From Ramlibacter tataouinensis (GTDB taxonomy: Bacteria > Pseudomonadota > Gammaproteobacteria > Burkholderiales > Burkholderiaceae_C): a stretch of 64,000 bases of DNA. Shown here one piece after another: positions 35,927 to 44,960 of the stretch. The DNA is taken from NCBI GenBank assembly GCA_002427815.1, contig DIZF01000055.1, forward strand, positions 1 through 64,000, in the 5' to 3' direction. The stretch's first letter is position 1, and every line of letters starts with the position of its first letter. The notes under the pieces were generated by a model that saw only the letters and a program-made list of their open reading frames with translations, was not told the DNA's origin and made no database searches. Position numbers and translations under genes: made by a program.

Positions 35927-37255
35927 ATGACGAAATACCGAGACCGACCGGATGCCGTGAGAGCGCTGGTGCGCGAGACTGAAGTGCACAAGGATCTCTA
36001 CATCGACCAGGAGCTGTTCGAGCTGGAGATGGAGCACCTGTTCGCCAACACCTGGGTGTACGTGGGCCATGCCAGCCAGGTGCCCAACAAGGGCGACTAC
36101 TACACCACCACCGTGGGGACGCAGCCGGTGGTCATGGTGCGGCACACCGACGACAGCGTGAAGGTGCTCTACAACCGCTGCCCGCACAAGGGGACCAGGG
36201 TGGCGGGCGAGGTCTGCGGCAACACCGGCAAGTTCTTCCGCTGCCCGTACCACGCGTGGACCTTCAAGACCGACGGCAGCCTGCTGTCGGTGCCGCTGAA
36301 GAAGGGCTACGACAACACCGGCTTCGAGTCCTGCGAAGCGAGCCGGGGCATGGCCGCCGTGCCCGCAGTCCAGGTCTATCGCGACTTCGTGTTCTGCCGA
36401 CTCAATCGCGAGGGCGTGGGCTTCGAGGAATTCTTCGGCCAGGCGCTCTCAACCATAGCCAACATGATCGACCGCTCGCCCGAGGGGAAGCTGGAAATCG
36501 CCGGCGGCGTGTTGCGCTACATGCACCGCTGCAACTGGAAGATGCTGGTGGACAACCAGACCGACACCTGCCACCCCATGGTGGCGCACGAATCGTCGGC
36601 CGGCACCGCCGTCAGGGTGTGGAGGCAAGCGCCGGAAGGCACGCCCAAGCCGATGGCGGTGGAGCTGTTCGCGCCCTTCGTGAGTCCCTACGAGTTCTTC
36701 GAGAACATGGGCATCCGTGTGTGGGACAACGGCCATGGCCACACCGGCGTGGCCGACTCGATCCACGCGGCCTACTCGCCGGTGCCCGGCTACTGGGAGC
36801 AGATGGTGGCCGCGTATGGCGAGGCGCGCGCGAAGGAAATCCTGGGCGACGTGCGCCACAACACCATCTATTTCCCCAACATCATGGTCAAGGGGCCGGT
36901 GCAGACGCTGCGGCGCTTCGTGCCGATTGCCGCAGACCGCACGCTGGTCGAGTCCTGGACCTTCCGGCTGGTCGGCGCGCCCGACCTGCTGCTCGAGCGC
37001 ACGCTCATGTACAACCGCCTCATCAACGCGCCCACCTCGGTCGTCGGGCACGACGACGCGGAGGTGTACGAACGCATGCAGGAAGGCCTGCATTCGCGCG
37101 GCCACGACTGGATCAACGTGGGCCGCCTCTACGACCCCGCCGAGCGCGGCCAGGTCAACGCCGTCACCAACGGCACCAGCGAGTGGCAGATGCGCAACCA
37201 GTTCCGCGCGTGGACGAAATACATGACCGCCACGCGGCCGGAAGTGCCGGTATGA
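35927..37255 (+). CDS. iadD: Rieske aromatic-ring-hydroxylating dioxygenase, alpha subunit
   Basis: 442 aa catalytic subunit. The Rieske [2Fe-2S] ligands are in CPHKGTRV (about residue 85) and CPYHAWTF (about 105). The mononuclear iron site DNQTDTCHPMVAH near 211-223 has the two His and Asp of the family, but a Cys precedes the first His where most members have Tyr or Gly-Tyr. It dioxygenates an aromatic ring using electrons from the reductase upstream. GGAG precedes the ATG and its stop overlaps the beta gene (ATGA). By gene order it corresponds to iadD, reported to act on 2-oxindole-3-acetate; the symbol is provisional. Confidence 0.93.
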   Translation: MTKYRDRPDAVRALVRETEVHKDLYIDQELFELEMEHLFANTWVYVGHASQVPNKGDYYTTTVGTQPVVMVRHTDDSVKVLYNRCPHKGTRVAGEVCGNTGKFFRCPYHAWTFKTDGSLLSVPLKKGYDNTGFESCEASRGMAAVPAVQVYRDFVFCRLNREGVGFEEFFGQALSTIANMIDRSPEGKLEIAGGVLRYMHRCNWKMLVDNQTDTCHPMVAHESSAGTAVRVWRQAPEGTPKPMAVELFAPFVSPYEFFENMGIRVWDNGHGHTGVADSIHAAYSPVPGYWEQMVAAYGEARAKEILGDVRHNTIYFPNIMVKGPVQTLRRFVPIAADRTLVESWTFRLVGAPDLLLERTLMYNRLINAPTSVVGHDDAEVYERMQEGLHSRGHDWINVGRLYDPAERGQVNAVTNGTSEWQMRNQFRAWTKYMTATRPEVPV

Positions 37256-37734
37256 GCGCTTTCACCGACGCGCAACTCATCGCCTTCGTCTACGCCGAGG
37301 CGCGGATGCTCGACGAGCAGCGCTTCGACGAGTGGCTGGAACTCTTTAGCGAGGACGCGCATTACTGGATGCCGCTCACGCCGGGCCAGCCGGACCCGCG
37401 GTTGCACACCTCGCTGCTGTACGAGGACAAGCTGCTGCTGCGCGTGCGGGTGGAGCGGCTGGCCGGCGCCCGCACTTTCTCGCAGCAGCCGCGCAGCCGC
37501 AGCCATCACCTGCTGCAGCAGCCGAGCATCGAGCACGCCGACCGCGACGCCGGCCGCTATACGTTGCGCACGGCCTTCCACTATGTCGAAACCCGGCTGG
37601 ACCGGCAGGATCTCTATGCGGGCTGGGCGACGCACGAACTGGTGACACAGGAAGGGCAGTTGCGCATCCGGCTGAAACGCGTGGATCTCGTCAACTGCGA
37701 CGCCGCGTTCGAGAACATCAACCTCTTCATGTAA
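37252..37734 (+). CDS. iadE: aromatic-ring-hydroxylating dioxygenase, beta subunit
   Basis: 160 aa SnoaL/NTF2-like fold typical of the structural beta subunits of Rieske dioxygenases: AFVYAEARMLDEQRFDEWLE at the N-terminus, then YWMPLTPGQ, a beta-rich core with LRTAFHYVETRL, and the ending LVNCDAAFENINLFM. Beta subunits complete the alpha3beta3 hexamer. It starts inside the alpha stop (ATGA), ensuring equal translation. Ten bp separate it from the acyl-CoA ligase gene. Provisional symbol from the iad comparison. Confidence 0.92.
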   Translation: MSAFTDAQLIAFVYAEARMLDEQRFDEWLELFSEDAHYWMPLTPGQPDPRLHTSLLYEDKLLLRVRVERLAGARTFSQQPRSRSHHLLQQPSIEHADRDAGRYTLRTAFHYVETRLDRQDLYAGWATHELVTQEGQLRIRLKRVDLVNCDAAFENINLFM

Positions 37735-37744
37735 CCCGACCCGC

Positions 37745-39379
37745 ATGACCCTGCCACCGGACACCGTCGCCCACGCCTTCGCGCAATCCGCCGCGCGGTT
37801 CGGTGCGCGACCCATCCTGGCCGTGCTGCCGGAAACGGCCGGCATTTACGGCATTGCGGCCGGCGAAACCAGTTATGCGCAGGCGCAGGAAAGAATCGAC
37901 GGCCAGCGGGCGGCCTACGCCGCCGCAGGCTACGGCCACGGGCACCGCGTGGGCCTGCTGCTGGAGAACCGCCCAGCCTTCTTCTGGCACTGGTTCGCGC
38001 TCAACGGGCTGGGCGTGTCGGTGGTGCCGATCAATGCCGACCTGCGTGCCGCCGAACTCGAATACCTGATAGCCCATTCCGAGATCGCATTGGCCGTGGC
38101 ACTGCCCCAGCGCCATGACACGCTGCGCGCCGCGGCCCGGGCCGCCGGCCGCCCGATGCAGGTGATGGGCGCCGACAGCTCACCGCCGCCCGCGCTCGTT
38201 GCGGCGCCGCTGGCGGGACAGCCGATCACCTTGCGCAGCGAATGCGCGCTGCTCTACACCTCGGGCACCACCGGGCGCCCCAAGGGCTGCATCCTGCCCA
38301 ATCGCTACTTCCTGCATGCGGGCGAGTGGTACGCCGGGATCGGCGGCCTCGCCCAACTGCACATCGGCGAGGAACGGATGCTGACGCCGCTGCCGCTGGT
38401 GCACATGAACGCGATGGCGTACTCGACGCTGGCGATGGTGCTCACCGGCGGCTGCCTGATCCCGCTCGACCGGTTCCATCCCAGGACCTGGTGGGCCAGC
38501 GTGCGCGCCTCGCGCGCGACCGTCGTGCACTACCTGGGCGTGATGCCGGCCATGCTGATGAAGGCGGCGGCCACCGCCGCGGACCGGCAGCACCGCGTGC
38601 GCTTCGGCTTCGGCGCCGGCGTCGACCGCAGCCTGCACGCTCCGTTCGAGGAGCGCTTCGGCTTTCCGTTGCTGGAGGCCTGGGCCATGACCGAGACCGG
38701 GGCCGGCGCCGTGGTCATCGCCAACCGCGAGCCGCGCCACGTCGGCACGAGCTGCTTCGGCCGCGAGGGCGATGACGTCGAGGTGCAGCTGGTGGCCGAC
38801 AGCGGCCGGCCGGCGGGTGTCGACGTGCCGGGAGAGCTGCTGGTGCGGCATGCCGGGGCCGATCCGCGCGCCGGCTTCTTCGCCGGCTACCTGAAGGACC
38901 CGTCCGCCACCGACGAGGCCTGGGCCGGCGGCTGGTTTCACACCGGCGACATCGTCCGGCGCGGCGCCGACGGCCAGCTGCACTTCATCGACCGGCGCAA
39001 GAACGTGATCCGCCGCAGCGGCGAGAACATTTCGGCCGTGGAGGTCGAAAGCGTGCTGCTGCAGCATCCGCGCGTGCAGGCGGCGGCGGTGTCCGCCGTG
39101 CCCGACGCGGTACGTGGCGACGAGGTGCTCGCCTGCATCGTGAGCGATGGCGTCGCCGCCGATGCGGTGTCGCGTCGCGCGGCGGCGAGCGACATCGTGC
39201 AGTGGTGCCTGGCGCGGCTGGCATACTATAAAGCGCCAGGCTATGTGGCGTTCGTCGACGGCTTGCCGCTGACCACGTCGCAAAAGGTGCAGCGCGGCGA
39301 ACTGCGGGCGCTGGCCGCCTCGCTGGTCGGGCAGCCACAGTGCATCGACACCTGCGCGATGAAGAGGAGGTCCGCGTGA
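37745..39379 (+). CDS. acyl-CoA ligase (AMP-dependent)
   Basis: 544 aa ANL-superfamily ligase that activates a carboxylic acid to its CoA thioester through an acyl-adenylate. Motifs: phosphate loop YTSGTTGRPKG near 174-184, MTETGAGAV near 316, the hinge WFHTGDIVRRG near 400, and FIDRRKNVIRRSGENIS with the family's conserved Arg/Lys near 415-431. It belongs to the crotonobetaine/long-chain-like group and its acid cannot be named from sequence. In context it should activate a ring-opened or side-chain intermediate of the dioxygenase pathway. A GTGA overlap joins it to the thiolase-like gene. Confidence 0.9.
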   Translation: MTLPPDTVAHAFAQSAARFGARPILAVLPETAGIYGIAAGETSYAQAQERIDGQRAAYAAAGYGHGHRVGLLLENRPAFFWHWFALNGLGVSVVPINADLRAAELEYLIAHSEIALAVALPQRHDTLRAAARAAGRPMQVMGADSSPPPALVAAPLAGQPITLRSECALLYTSGTTGRPKGCILPNRYFLHAGEWYAGIGGLAQLHIGEERMLTPLPLVHMNAMAYSTLAMVLTGGCLIPLDRFHPRTWWASVRASRATVVHYLGVMPAMLMKAAATAADRQHRVRFGFGAGVDRSLHAPFEERFGFPLLEAWAMTETGAGAVVIANREPRHVGTSCFGREGDDVEVQLVADSGRPAGVDVPGELLVRHAGADPRAGFFAGYLKDPSATDEAWAGGWFHTGDIVRRGADGQLHFIDRRKNVIRRSGENISAVEVESVLLQHPRVQAAAVSAVPDAVRGDEVLACIVSDGVAADAVSRRAAASDIVQWCLARLAYYKAPGYVAFVDGLPLTTSQKVQRGELRALAASLVGQPQCIDTCAMKRRSA

Positions 39380-40548
39380 CGAGACAGCGCAGCTCCTATG
39401 AAGGCGTCGCCGTCACGGTGCCGGTGACGGTGCCGTACCTGCGCTATTCCACGCACGCGGCGCACTGGTTCATCGGCCAGGCGCTGCAGGCGCTGGTCCA
39501 GGGCTCCGGCATCGCCAAGGAGCAGATCGACGGGTTGACCGTGAGCAGCTTCTCGCTGTCGCCCGACACCGCCGTCGGCGTGACGCAGCACCTGGGCCTG
39601 TCGCCGCGCTGGCTCGACCACATCCCCACCGGCGGCGCCTCGGGCGTGATGTCGTTGCGCCGCGCCGCACGCGCAGTGCAGGCTGGCGATGCCGATGTCG
39701 TGGCCTGCGTCGCGGCCGACACCAACCATGTCGATTCGTTCCGCCTCACGCTCGGCAGCTTCAGCAACTTCGCGCGCGATGCCAGCTATCCCTACGGCTC
39801 GGGCGGCCCGAACTCGATCTTCGCCCTGATCACCGCCAACTACATGCGCACCTACGGCGCGAAGCGCGAGGACTTCGGGCGCATCGCCGTGGACCAGCGC
39901 AGCAACGCGCTGAAGAACCCGAACGCGCTTTTCAAGAAGCCGTTGACGCTCCAGGAATACATGGCGGCGCGGCCGATCTCGGACCCGATCCACCTGTTCG
40001 ACTGCGTGATGCCCTGCGCCGGCGCGGAGGCCTTCCTGGTGATGCGCGAGGAGCGGGCGCGCGACCTGGGCCTGCCGCACGTGCTGGTGCGCGGCGCGAT
40101 CGAGCGCCACAACGCCTATGCCGACGACCCGGTGATGGTGCGCGGTGGCTGGCGGATGGACCGGGACGACCTGTATGCGCAAGCCGGGGTGTCTTGCGCG
40201 GACATCGATTTCGTGCAGACCTACGACGACTACCCGGTGATCGTGATGCTGCAGTTCGAGGATCTGGGCTTTTGCGACAAGGGCGCGGGGCCGGCCTTCG
40301 TGCGAAGCCACACCATGACGCATGACGGGAGTTTTCCGAACAACACCAGCGGCGGCCAGTTGTCGGCGGGTCAGGCGGGCGCGGCCGGCGGCTTCCTCGG
40401 CATGACCGAAGCGATCCGCCAGCTCACCGGCGCGGCGGGCGAGCGCGCCGTGGCCGGCGCGAAGTTCGGCCTGGTCACCGGCTTCGGCATGGTCACCTAC
40501 GACCGCTGCCTCTGCACCGGCGCCGTCATCCTGGGGAGCAGCAATTGA
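39376..40548 (+). CDS. thiolase-like protein (SCP-x/Ltp2-like) lacking the catalytic Cys
   Basis: 390 aa from the GTG at 39376, which overlaps the ligase stop and has a perfect AGGAGG upstream. Thiolase fold without the normal chemistry: the nucleophile position in the N-x-x-C-x-S-G motif is Gly87 (PTGGASG), and the GHP His is Gln (SAGQAGAAGG). YDDYPVIVMLQFEDLGFC matches the SCP-x/Ltp2 group, in which Tyr residues carry out retro-aldol cleavage together with a DUF35 partner. The very next gene encodes such a DUF35 domain, so a carbon-carbon-cleaving aldolase pair is a reasonable inference. Confidence 0.85.
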   Translation: MTRQRSSYEGVAVTVPVTVPYLRYSTHAAHWFIGQALQALVQGSGIAKEQIDGLTVSSFSLSPDTAVGVTQHLGLSPRWLDHIPTGGASGVMSLRRAARAVQAGDADVVACVAADTNHVDSFRLTLGSFSNFARDASYPYGSGGPNSIFALITANYMRTYGAKREDFGRIAVDQRSNALKNPNALFKKPLTLQEYMAARPISDPIHLFDCVMPCAGAEAFLVMREERARDLGLPHVLVRGAIERHNAYADDPVMVRGGWRMDRDDLYAQAGVSCADIDFVQTYDDYPVIVMLQFEDLGFCDKGAGPAFVRSHTMTHDGSFPNNTSGGQLSAGQAGAAGGFLGMTEAIRQLTGAAGERAVAGAKFGLVTGFGMVTYDRCLCTGAVILGSSN

Positions 40549-40619
40549 GCCCCCACGTTTGCCGCTACGCGGCTGCACTGCCCCCCGAGGGGGCGCGGCG
40601 CGCTCCTTGGGGCGGCCCG
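40549..40619. repeat. possible dispersed GC-rich palindromic element
   Basis: Between two genes of one operon lies a GC-rich unit with the palindrome gccccccgagggggc (about 40580-40594) and trailing ggggcggcccgg. Its form is familiar from intergenic repeats in Comamonadaceae genomes. No second copy was seen in this window, so this rests on recall. Confidence 0.35.
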
Positions 40620-40630
40620 GCGGAGGCGCC

Positions 40631-41884
40631 ATGACCATGCCCTTGATGAAACCCAGGCGCAAGAACCCGGTGCTGCGCACCCCGCAGATGAACCTGCCGC
40701 CGTGGGCGCGCGGCCGTGTCGCGCTGGGCATGACGGCGGCCGCCGCCGAGGGCCGCTTCGAGCTGCAGGTGTGCCGGGACTGCAGCGCGGTGCAATACCC
40801 GCCGCGTGACGCCTGCCACCGCTGCCTCTCGCCGCGGCTGCAGTGGCGCCCGCAGTCGGGCGAAGGTACCTTGCTCGGCCACACGACGCTGCATCACAGC
40901 AACGACCTGTTCTTCCGCGAGCGCCTGCCCTGGCGCCTCGGGCTGGTCCAGCTCGATGCCGGGCCGTCGGTGCTGGTGCACCTGCACGGCGAGGTCGGCG
41001 CGGCGCCGGCGCCGGTGCGGGTCGGTGCGCGCCTGGATCGCGCCGGCCAGGCGGTGTTGATCGGATTTCCCAGGGAAGGGGGTGAACACATGTCAGACGA
41101 CAAGATGCTGCGCGAGATGACCAGCGATCCGAAGTTCCGCAAGGTACTGGTGACCGACGGCAAGACCGCGGTGGGGCAGGCCATCGTGCAGGCGCTGGTG
41201 AAGGCCGGCGCCGACATCGTGTGGGTGGGCCACGCCGAGCCGTGGAAGAAGCTGCCGGGGCTGGGCGACCTCGCCGCGCTGCCCCAGGTGACGCTGGTGC
41301 CGCTGGACCTGACCAACGGCCGCTCGGTCAGCGAGCTGGCCGGCGAGATCGGCGGCAAGGTCGACATCGTGATCAACAACGCCGAGGTGCATCGCGCCTT
41401 CGGCATCGCCGCGCGCCGCGGCACCGACGCCGCCCGGGCCGAGATGGACATCAACTACTTCGGACTGCTGCGCCTCGCGCAGGAGTTCGGGCCGGCGCTC
41501 AAGGGACGCTCGGCCGACGGCGTCACGCATGCGGCCGCCTGGGTCAACCTGCTGTCGATCTACGCGCTCTCCAACTTCCCGCCGCACGGCACCTTCTCCG
41601 CCTCCAAGGCCGCGGCCCATTCGCTGGCCCAGTGTCTGCGCGCCGAAATGCGGCCGGCCGGCATCCGCGTGATCAACCTCTTTCCGGGTCCCGTCGACGA
41701 CGAGTGGAACCAGAACCTGCCGCCGCCGAAGGTGGCGCCGGCTGCCATCGCCGCGGCCATCGTCAACGCCCTGCGCCAGGGAGTCGAGGATGTGTACCCG
41801 GGCGACGTGGCGCAGGAGTGGCTGGAGCGCTGGCGCGAGAACCCGAAAGTGCTGGAACGCGAGCTCGCGGCCGGAGGCAGCTGA
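40631..41884 (+). CDS. fusion of DUF35 zinc-ribbon/OB-fold protein and degenerate short-chain dehydrogenase
   Basis: 417 aa from the ATG at 40631 (GGAGG 5 bp upstream). Residues about 30-150 are a DUF35 unit with the zinc-ribbon pairs CRDCSAVQYPPRDACHRC and an OB fold, the usual partner of thiolase-like aldolases. From about 155 on it is an SDR whose key residues are altered: the TGxxxGxG loop is VTDGKTAVGQ, NNAG is NNAE, and the catalytic Tyr is Phe in GTFSASKAA, although Ser and Lys remain. The SDR part may be structural. An internal ATG at 41090 with AAGGGGGTG upstream might allow separate SDR translation. By position this corresponds to one iad gene. Confidence 0.8.
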   Translation: MTMPLMKPRRKNPVLRTPQMNLPPWARGRVALGMTAAAAEGRFELQVCRDCSAVQYPPRDACHRCLSPRLQWRPQSGEGTLLGHTTLHHSNDLFFRERLPWRLGLVQLDAGPSVLVHLHGEVGAAPAPVRVGARLDRAGQAVLIGFPREGGEHMSDDKMLREMTSDPKFRKVLVTDGKTAVGQAIVQALVKAGADIVWVGHAEPWKKLPGLGDLAALPQVTLVPLDLTNGRSVSELAGEIGGKVDIVINNAEVHRAFGIAARRGTDAARAEMDINYFGLLRLAQEFGPALKGRSADGVTHAAAWVNLLSIYALSNFPPHGTFSASKAAAHSLAQCLRAEMRPAGIRVINLFPGPVDDEWNQNLPPPKVAPAAIAAAIVNALRQGVEDVYPGDVAQEWLERWRENPKVLERELAAGGS

Positions 41885-41885
41885 C

Positions 41886-42683
41886 ATGAAGACTTCCACT
41901 CCCGGCGTGCTCGCTGGCCTGGTCGCCGCGCTGGCCAGCACCCGCATCCGTGTCGTCGACCTGACGCAGACGCTGACACCCGAATTCCCGCAGATCGCGC
42001 TGCCGCCGGAGATGGGCCAGTGCTGGCCGTTCCGCATCGAGGAGGTGTCGCGCTACGACGAGCGCGGCCCGGGCTGGTACTGGAACAACTTCTCGTGCGG
42101 CGAGCACACCGGCACCCACTTCGACGCGCCCATCCACTGGATCTCGGGCCGCGACCTGCCCAACAACGCAGTCGACACCATTCCCGTGCAGCACTTCGTC
42201 GCACCGGCCTGCGTGATCGACTGTTCCGGCCAGGTGAAGCAAGACCCCGACTACCTGCTGACAGTGGCGGACATCGAGCGCTTCGAGGCCGCGCACGGAC
42301 GCATCCCGGCCGGCGCCTGGCTGCTGATGCGCACCGACTGGTCCAGGCGGCAGGACCCCGAGGCCTATCAGAACTTCGATGAAACCGGCCAGCACACGCC
42401 GGGACCGAGCGTCGAGGCGGTGCGGTTCCTCGTCGAGCAGCGCGACGTGCTGGGGTTCGGCTCGGAGGCGATCGGCACCGACGCCGGCCAGGGCTACCAC
42501 CTGCGCCCGCCGTATCCCTGCCACTACTACATGCATGGCGCGGGCCGCTATGGGCTGCAGTGCCTGTCCAACCTCGACCTGCTGCCGCCCACCGGCGCGG
42601 TGCTGATCTGCCCGCCACTGAAGATCCAGAAGGGCAGCGGCAGTCCCTTGCGCGTGCTCGCCCTCGTGGAGGACCGCGCATGA
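41886..42683 (+). CDS. cyclase-family hydrolase (kynurenine formamidase/isatin hydrolase fold)
   Basis: 265 aa. Pfam-cyclase metal-binding motif HTGTHFDAPIHW lies near residues 74-85; the first metal Asp/Thr region is VVDLTQTLTPEFP. The family includes kynurenine formamidase, isatin hydrolase and other amide or lactam hydrolases that use a divalent metal, so a lactam- or amide-opening step on an oxidised indole is an attractive inference. One base separates the gene from the preceding stop, and its stop overlaps the SDR start (ATGA). The best substrate guess is an oxindole-type ring, unproven. Confidence 0.85.
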   Translation: MKTSTPGVLAGLVAALASTRIRVVDLTQTLTPEFPQIALPPEMGQCWPFRIEEVSRYDERGPGWYWNNFSCGEHTGTHFDAPIHWISGRDLPNNAVDTIPVQHFVAPACVIDCSGQVKQDPDYLLTVADIERFEAAHGRIPAGAWLLMRTDWSRRQDPEAYQNFDETGQHTPGPSVEAVRFLVEQRDVLGFGSEAIGTDAGQGYHLRPPYPCHYYMHGAGRYGLQCLSNLDLLPPTGAVLICPPLKIQKGSGSPLRVLALVEDRA

Positions 42684-43423
42684 GCGCGAACAGGGTCGAC
42701 GCGCCGAAGGTGGCCGCGGTCACCGGCGGCAGCACGGGAATAGGCCGCGCCATCTGCGAAGAGCTGCTCGCGCGCGGCTACGAGGTGGTTTCGCTGGCGC
42801 TGGAGCGGCCGGAGACGGCGCACCCGCGGCTGCACAGCATCGAGGTCGACTTGAGCGACCGCAAGTCAGCGGGCGAAGCGGCGCGTGAGCTGGTGCGCCG
42901 CTTCGAGGTCACCACGCTGGTGCACAACGCCGGCGTGATGCGGCCCGCGGCGCTGCCGGAAGTGCAGCTGGGTGACTTCGACGTGCTGGTGGCATTGCAC
43001 CTGGGCAGCGCCATCCAGCTGATGCAGGCCGTGCTGCCGGCGATGCGTTCGCGCCACTTCGGCCGCGTCGTCATGCTGTCCTCGCGCGCGGTGGTCGGGG
43101 TGCCCGGGCGCACCAGCTACTCGGCCACCAAGGCCGGCATCCTGGGGATGGCGCGCACCTGGGCGCTGGAACTGGCGGCGGACGGCATCACCGTGAACGT
43201 CGTCGCGCCCGGGCCGATCCGCACCAACATGTTCTACGAGATCATTCCGGCCGGCAGCGACAAGGAGCGGCAGCTGGCCGCGTCGGTGCCGGTGGGCCGG
43301 CTCGGCGAGCCGGCCGACGTGGCGCGCGCCGTCGCGTTCTTCGCCGATCCGGCCAACAGCTACGTCACCGGCCAGGTGCTCTACGTCTGCGGCGGCGGCA
43401 GCGTGGGCACCCTCACGCTCTGA
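42680..43423 (+). CDS. short-chain dehydrogenase/reductase
   Basis: 247 aa classical SDR with everything needed: the coenzyme loop VTGGSTGIGRAI near 15-26, HNAGV near 77, catalytic Ser followed by YSATK (Tyr-x-x-x-Lys) near 146-150, and the PGPIRTNMF stretch after the active site. It contrasts with the neighbouring degenerate SDR domain. It should oxidise or reduce a hydroxyl/keto intermediate of the pathway using NAD(P). Translationally coupled to the cyclase gene by ATGA; 51 bp before the first binding-protein gene. Confidence 0.9.
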   Translation: MSANRVDAPKVAAVTGGSTGIGRAICEELLARGYEVVSLALERPETAHPRLHSIEVDLSDRKSAGEAARELVRRFEVTTLVHNAGVMRPAALPEVQLGDFDVLVALHLGSAIQLMQAVLPAMRSRHFGRVVMLSSRAVVGVPGRTSYSATKAGILGMARTWALELAADGITVNVVAPGPIRTNMFYEIIPAGSDKERQLAASVPVGRLGEPADVARAVAFFADPANSYVTGQVLYVCGGGSVGTLTL

Positions 43424-43474
43424 TGCACCGCGATCTCATCCGCTTCAGCAACCACCAAAGACAGGAGACAAACC

Positions 43475-44629
43475 ATGAAGACATTCATTCGCATCGCCGT
43501 CGCCACGGCCGCGGGGCTGTGCCTGTCGGCGCAGGCCCTGGCCGCCGACCTCAAGGTAGGGTTCATCACGTCGCTGTCCGGGCCGGTCTCGTCGCTCGGC
43601 ATTCCGTACGGCAAGGGCATCCAGGCGGCCGCCGCCTACAAGTCCCGGATCGGCGGCCACAAGGTGCAGCTGATCCAGCTGGATGACGCCTCCGACCCGT
43701 CGACCGCCGCGCGCAATGCGCGCAAGCTGATCGACGAGGACAAGGTCGACGTGATCATCGGCACCGCCGGCTCTCCCGGCGCACTGGCGATCGCCGCCGT
43801 GGCGCGCGAGACCAGGACGCCGCTCATCTCGATCGCCAATGCGAACCTGCCGGGCCCGGATGGCGCCTGGATGGTCACCATCCCCCAGCCCGCGCCGCTG
43901 ATGATAGGTGCCGTGGTCGACCACATGAAGAAGGCGGGCATCAAGACGGTGGGCTACATCGGCTTTTCCGACGCCTGGGGCGACCTGGTCTACGACTCGC
44001 TGATGCAGGCGGCCGGACCTGCCGGCATCAAGGTCCTGACCAACGAGCGCTATGCGCGCGCGGACACCTCGGTGACGGGGCAGGCGCTGAAGATCGTCGC
44101 CGCCCACCCTGACGCCGTGATCACCGGCGGCTCCGGCACGCCGGGCGCCCTGCCTTACATCGCGCTGGCCGAGCGCGGTTACCACGGCCCCATATTCGGC
44201 ACCCATGCGCTGATCAACCCGGACTTCATTCGGGTGGGCGGCGCCGCCGTCGAAGGCCTGATCGCGCCGACCGGGCCGGTCGTCGTGGCCGAGCAACTGC
44301 CCGCGAGCAACCCGATCCGCAAGGTCGCGATGGATTTCCGCGCCGCCTACGAGAAGGCCAACGGCGTGGCGCCCAGCGATGCGTTCTCGGCCTACTCGTT
44401 CGACGCCTGGCTGATCTTCGCCGACGCTGCCGCTCGGGCGCTGGCGACCAAGGCCGAGCCCGGCACGCCCCAGTTCCGGGTGGCGCTGCATGACGCCATC
44501 AACAGCACGAAAGAGCTGGTGGGCACGCACGGCGTCTACAACTTCAGGCCCGACAGCCGCTACGGCTCCGACGAACGCTCGCGCGTCATCGTGAAGCTGG
44601 TGGGCGGGCAGTGGAAGCTGATTCCCTGA
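43475..44629 (+). CDS. Liv-type ABC transporter substrate-binding protein (first copy)
   Basis: 384 aa periplasmic binding protein with a Sec signal (MKTFIRIAVATAAGLCLSAQALA, then ADLKVGF). Typical leucine-binding-protein landmarks are LSGPVSSLGIPYGKGIQAA, DDASDPSTAARNARKLIDED and VGYIGFSDAWGDLVYDSL. A strong AGGAG precedes the ATG. It is clearly paralogous to the binding protein at 45093-46250, which carries the same segments with changes. Together with the permease/ATPase genes downstream it should capture an aromatic acid for import. Gene order suggests IadK1. Confidence 0.92.
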   Translation: MKTFIRIAVATAAGLCLSAQALAADLKVGFITSLSGPVSSLGIPYGKGIQAAAAYKSRIGGHKVQLIQLDDASDPSTAARNARKLIDEDKVDVIIGTAGSPGALAIAAVARETRTPLISIANANLPGPDGAWMVTIPQPAPLMIGAVVDHMKKAGIKTVGYIGFSDAWGDLVYDSLMQAAGPAGIKVLTNERYARADTSVTGQALKIVAAHPDAVITGGSGTPGALPYIALAERGYHGPIFGTHALINPDFIRVGGAAVEGLIAPTGPVVVAEQLPASNPIRKVAMDFRAAYEKANGVAPSDAFSAYSFDAWLIFADAAARALATKAEPGTPQFRVALHDAINSTKELVGTHGVYNFRPDSRYGSDERSRVIVKLVGGQWKLIP

Positions 44630-44645
44630 GCCGGTCCTGCACGCG

Positions 44646-44956
44646 ATGAAGATCCCGCGAGCCGCCGAGATCGCCGCCCTGGTGCAGCCCGACCGGGTGC
44701 ACCGCGACGTCTACCTCAGCGACGAGGTGTTCGCGCTGGAGCGCGAGCACTTCTTCGCCAACACCTGGAACTATCTCGGGCACGCGAGCCAGGTGCCGGC
44801 GCCGGGCGATTACCTCGCCCGGAACTTCGACGCCGCAGAGCTGGACGACCCGACGTGCGACGTGCGACGTGCGACGTCAACGGCACCAGTGAGCTGCTGA
44901 TGCGCAACCAGTTCCGCGCCTGGGCCAAGTACATGACGCTTTCCATGCAGGAGTGA
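44646..44956 (+). pseudogene. remnant of a second Rieske dioxygenase alpha gene (internal deletion)
   Basis: The first about 60 codons encode a dioxygenase alpha N-terminus (DRVHRDVYLSDEVFALEREH, FFANTWNYLGHASQVP and GDY) very like the intact alpha subunit at 35927-37255. The frame then reaches a 7-bp tandem repeat (cgacgtg, three copies plus one variant, 44851-44878). Beyond it, in another frame, is the alpha C-terminus NGTSELLMRNQFRAW followed by AKYMTLSMQE, ending at 44954-44956. About 350 codons, including the Rieske and iron ligands, are gone. No functional enzyme is possible. Confidence 0.85.
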
Positions 44957-44960
44957 CGGA

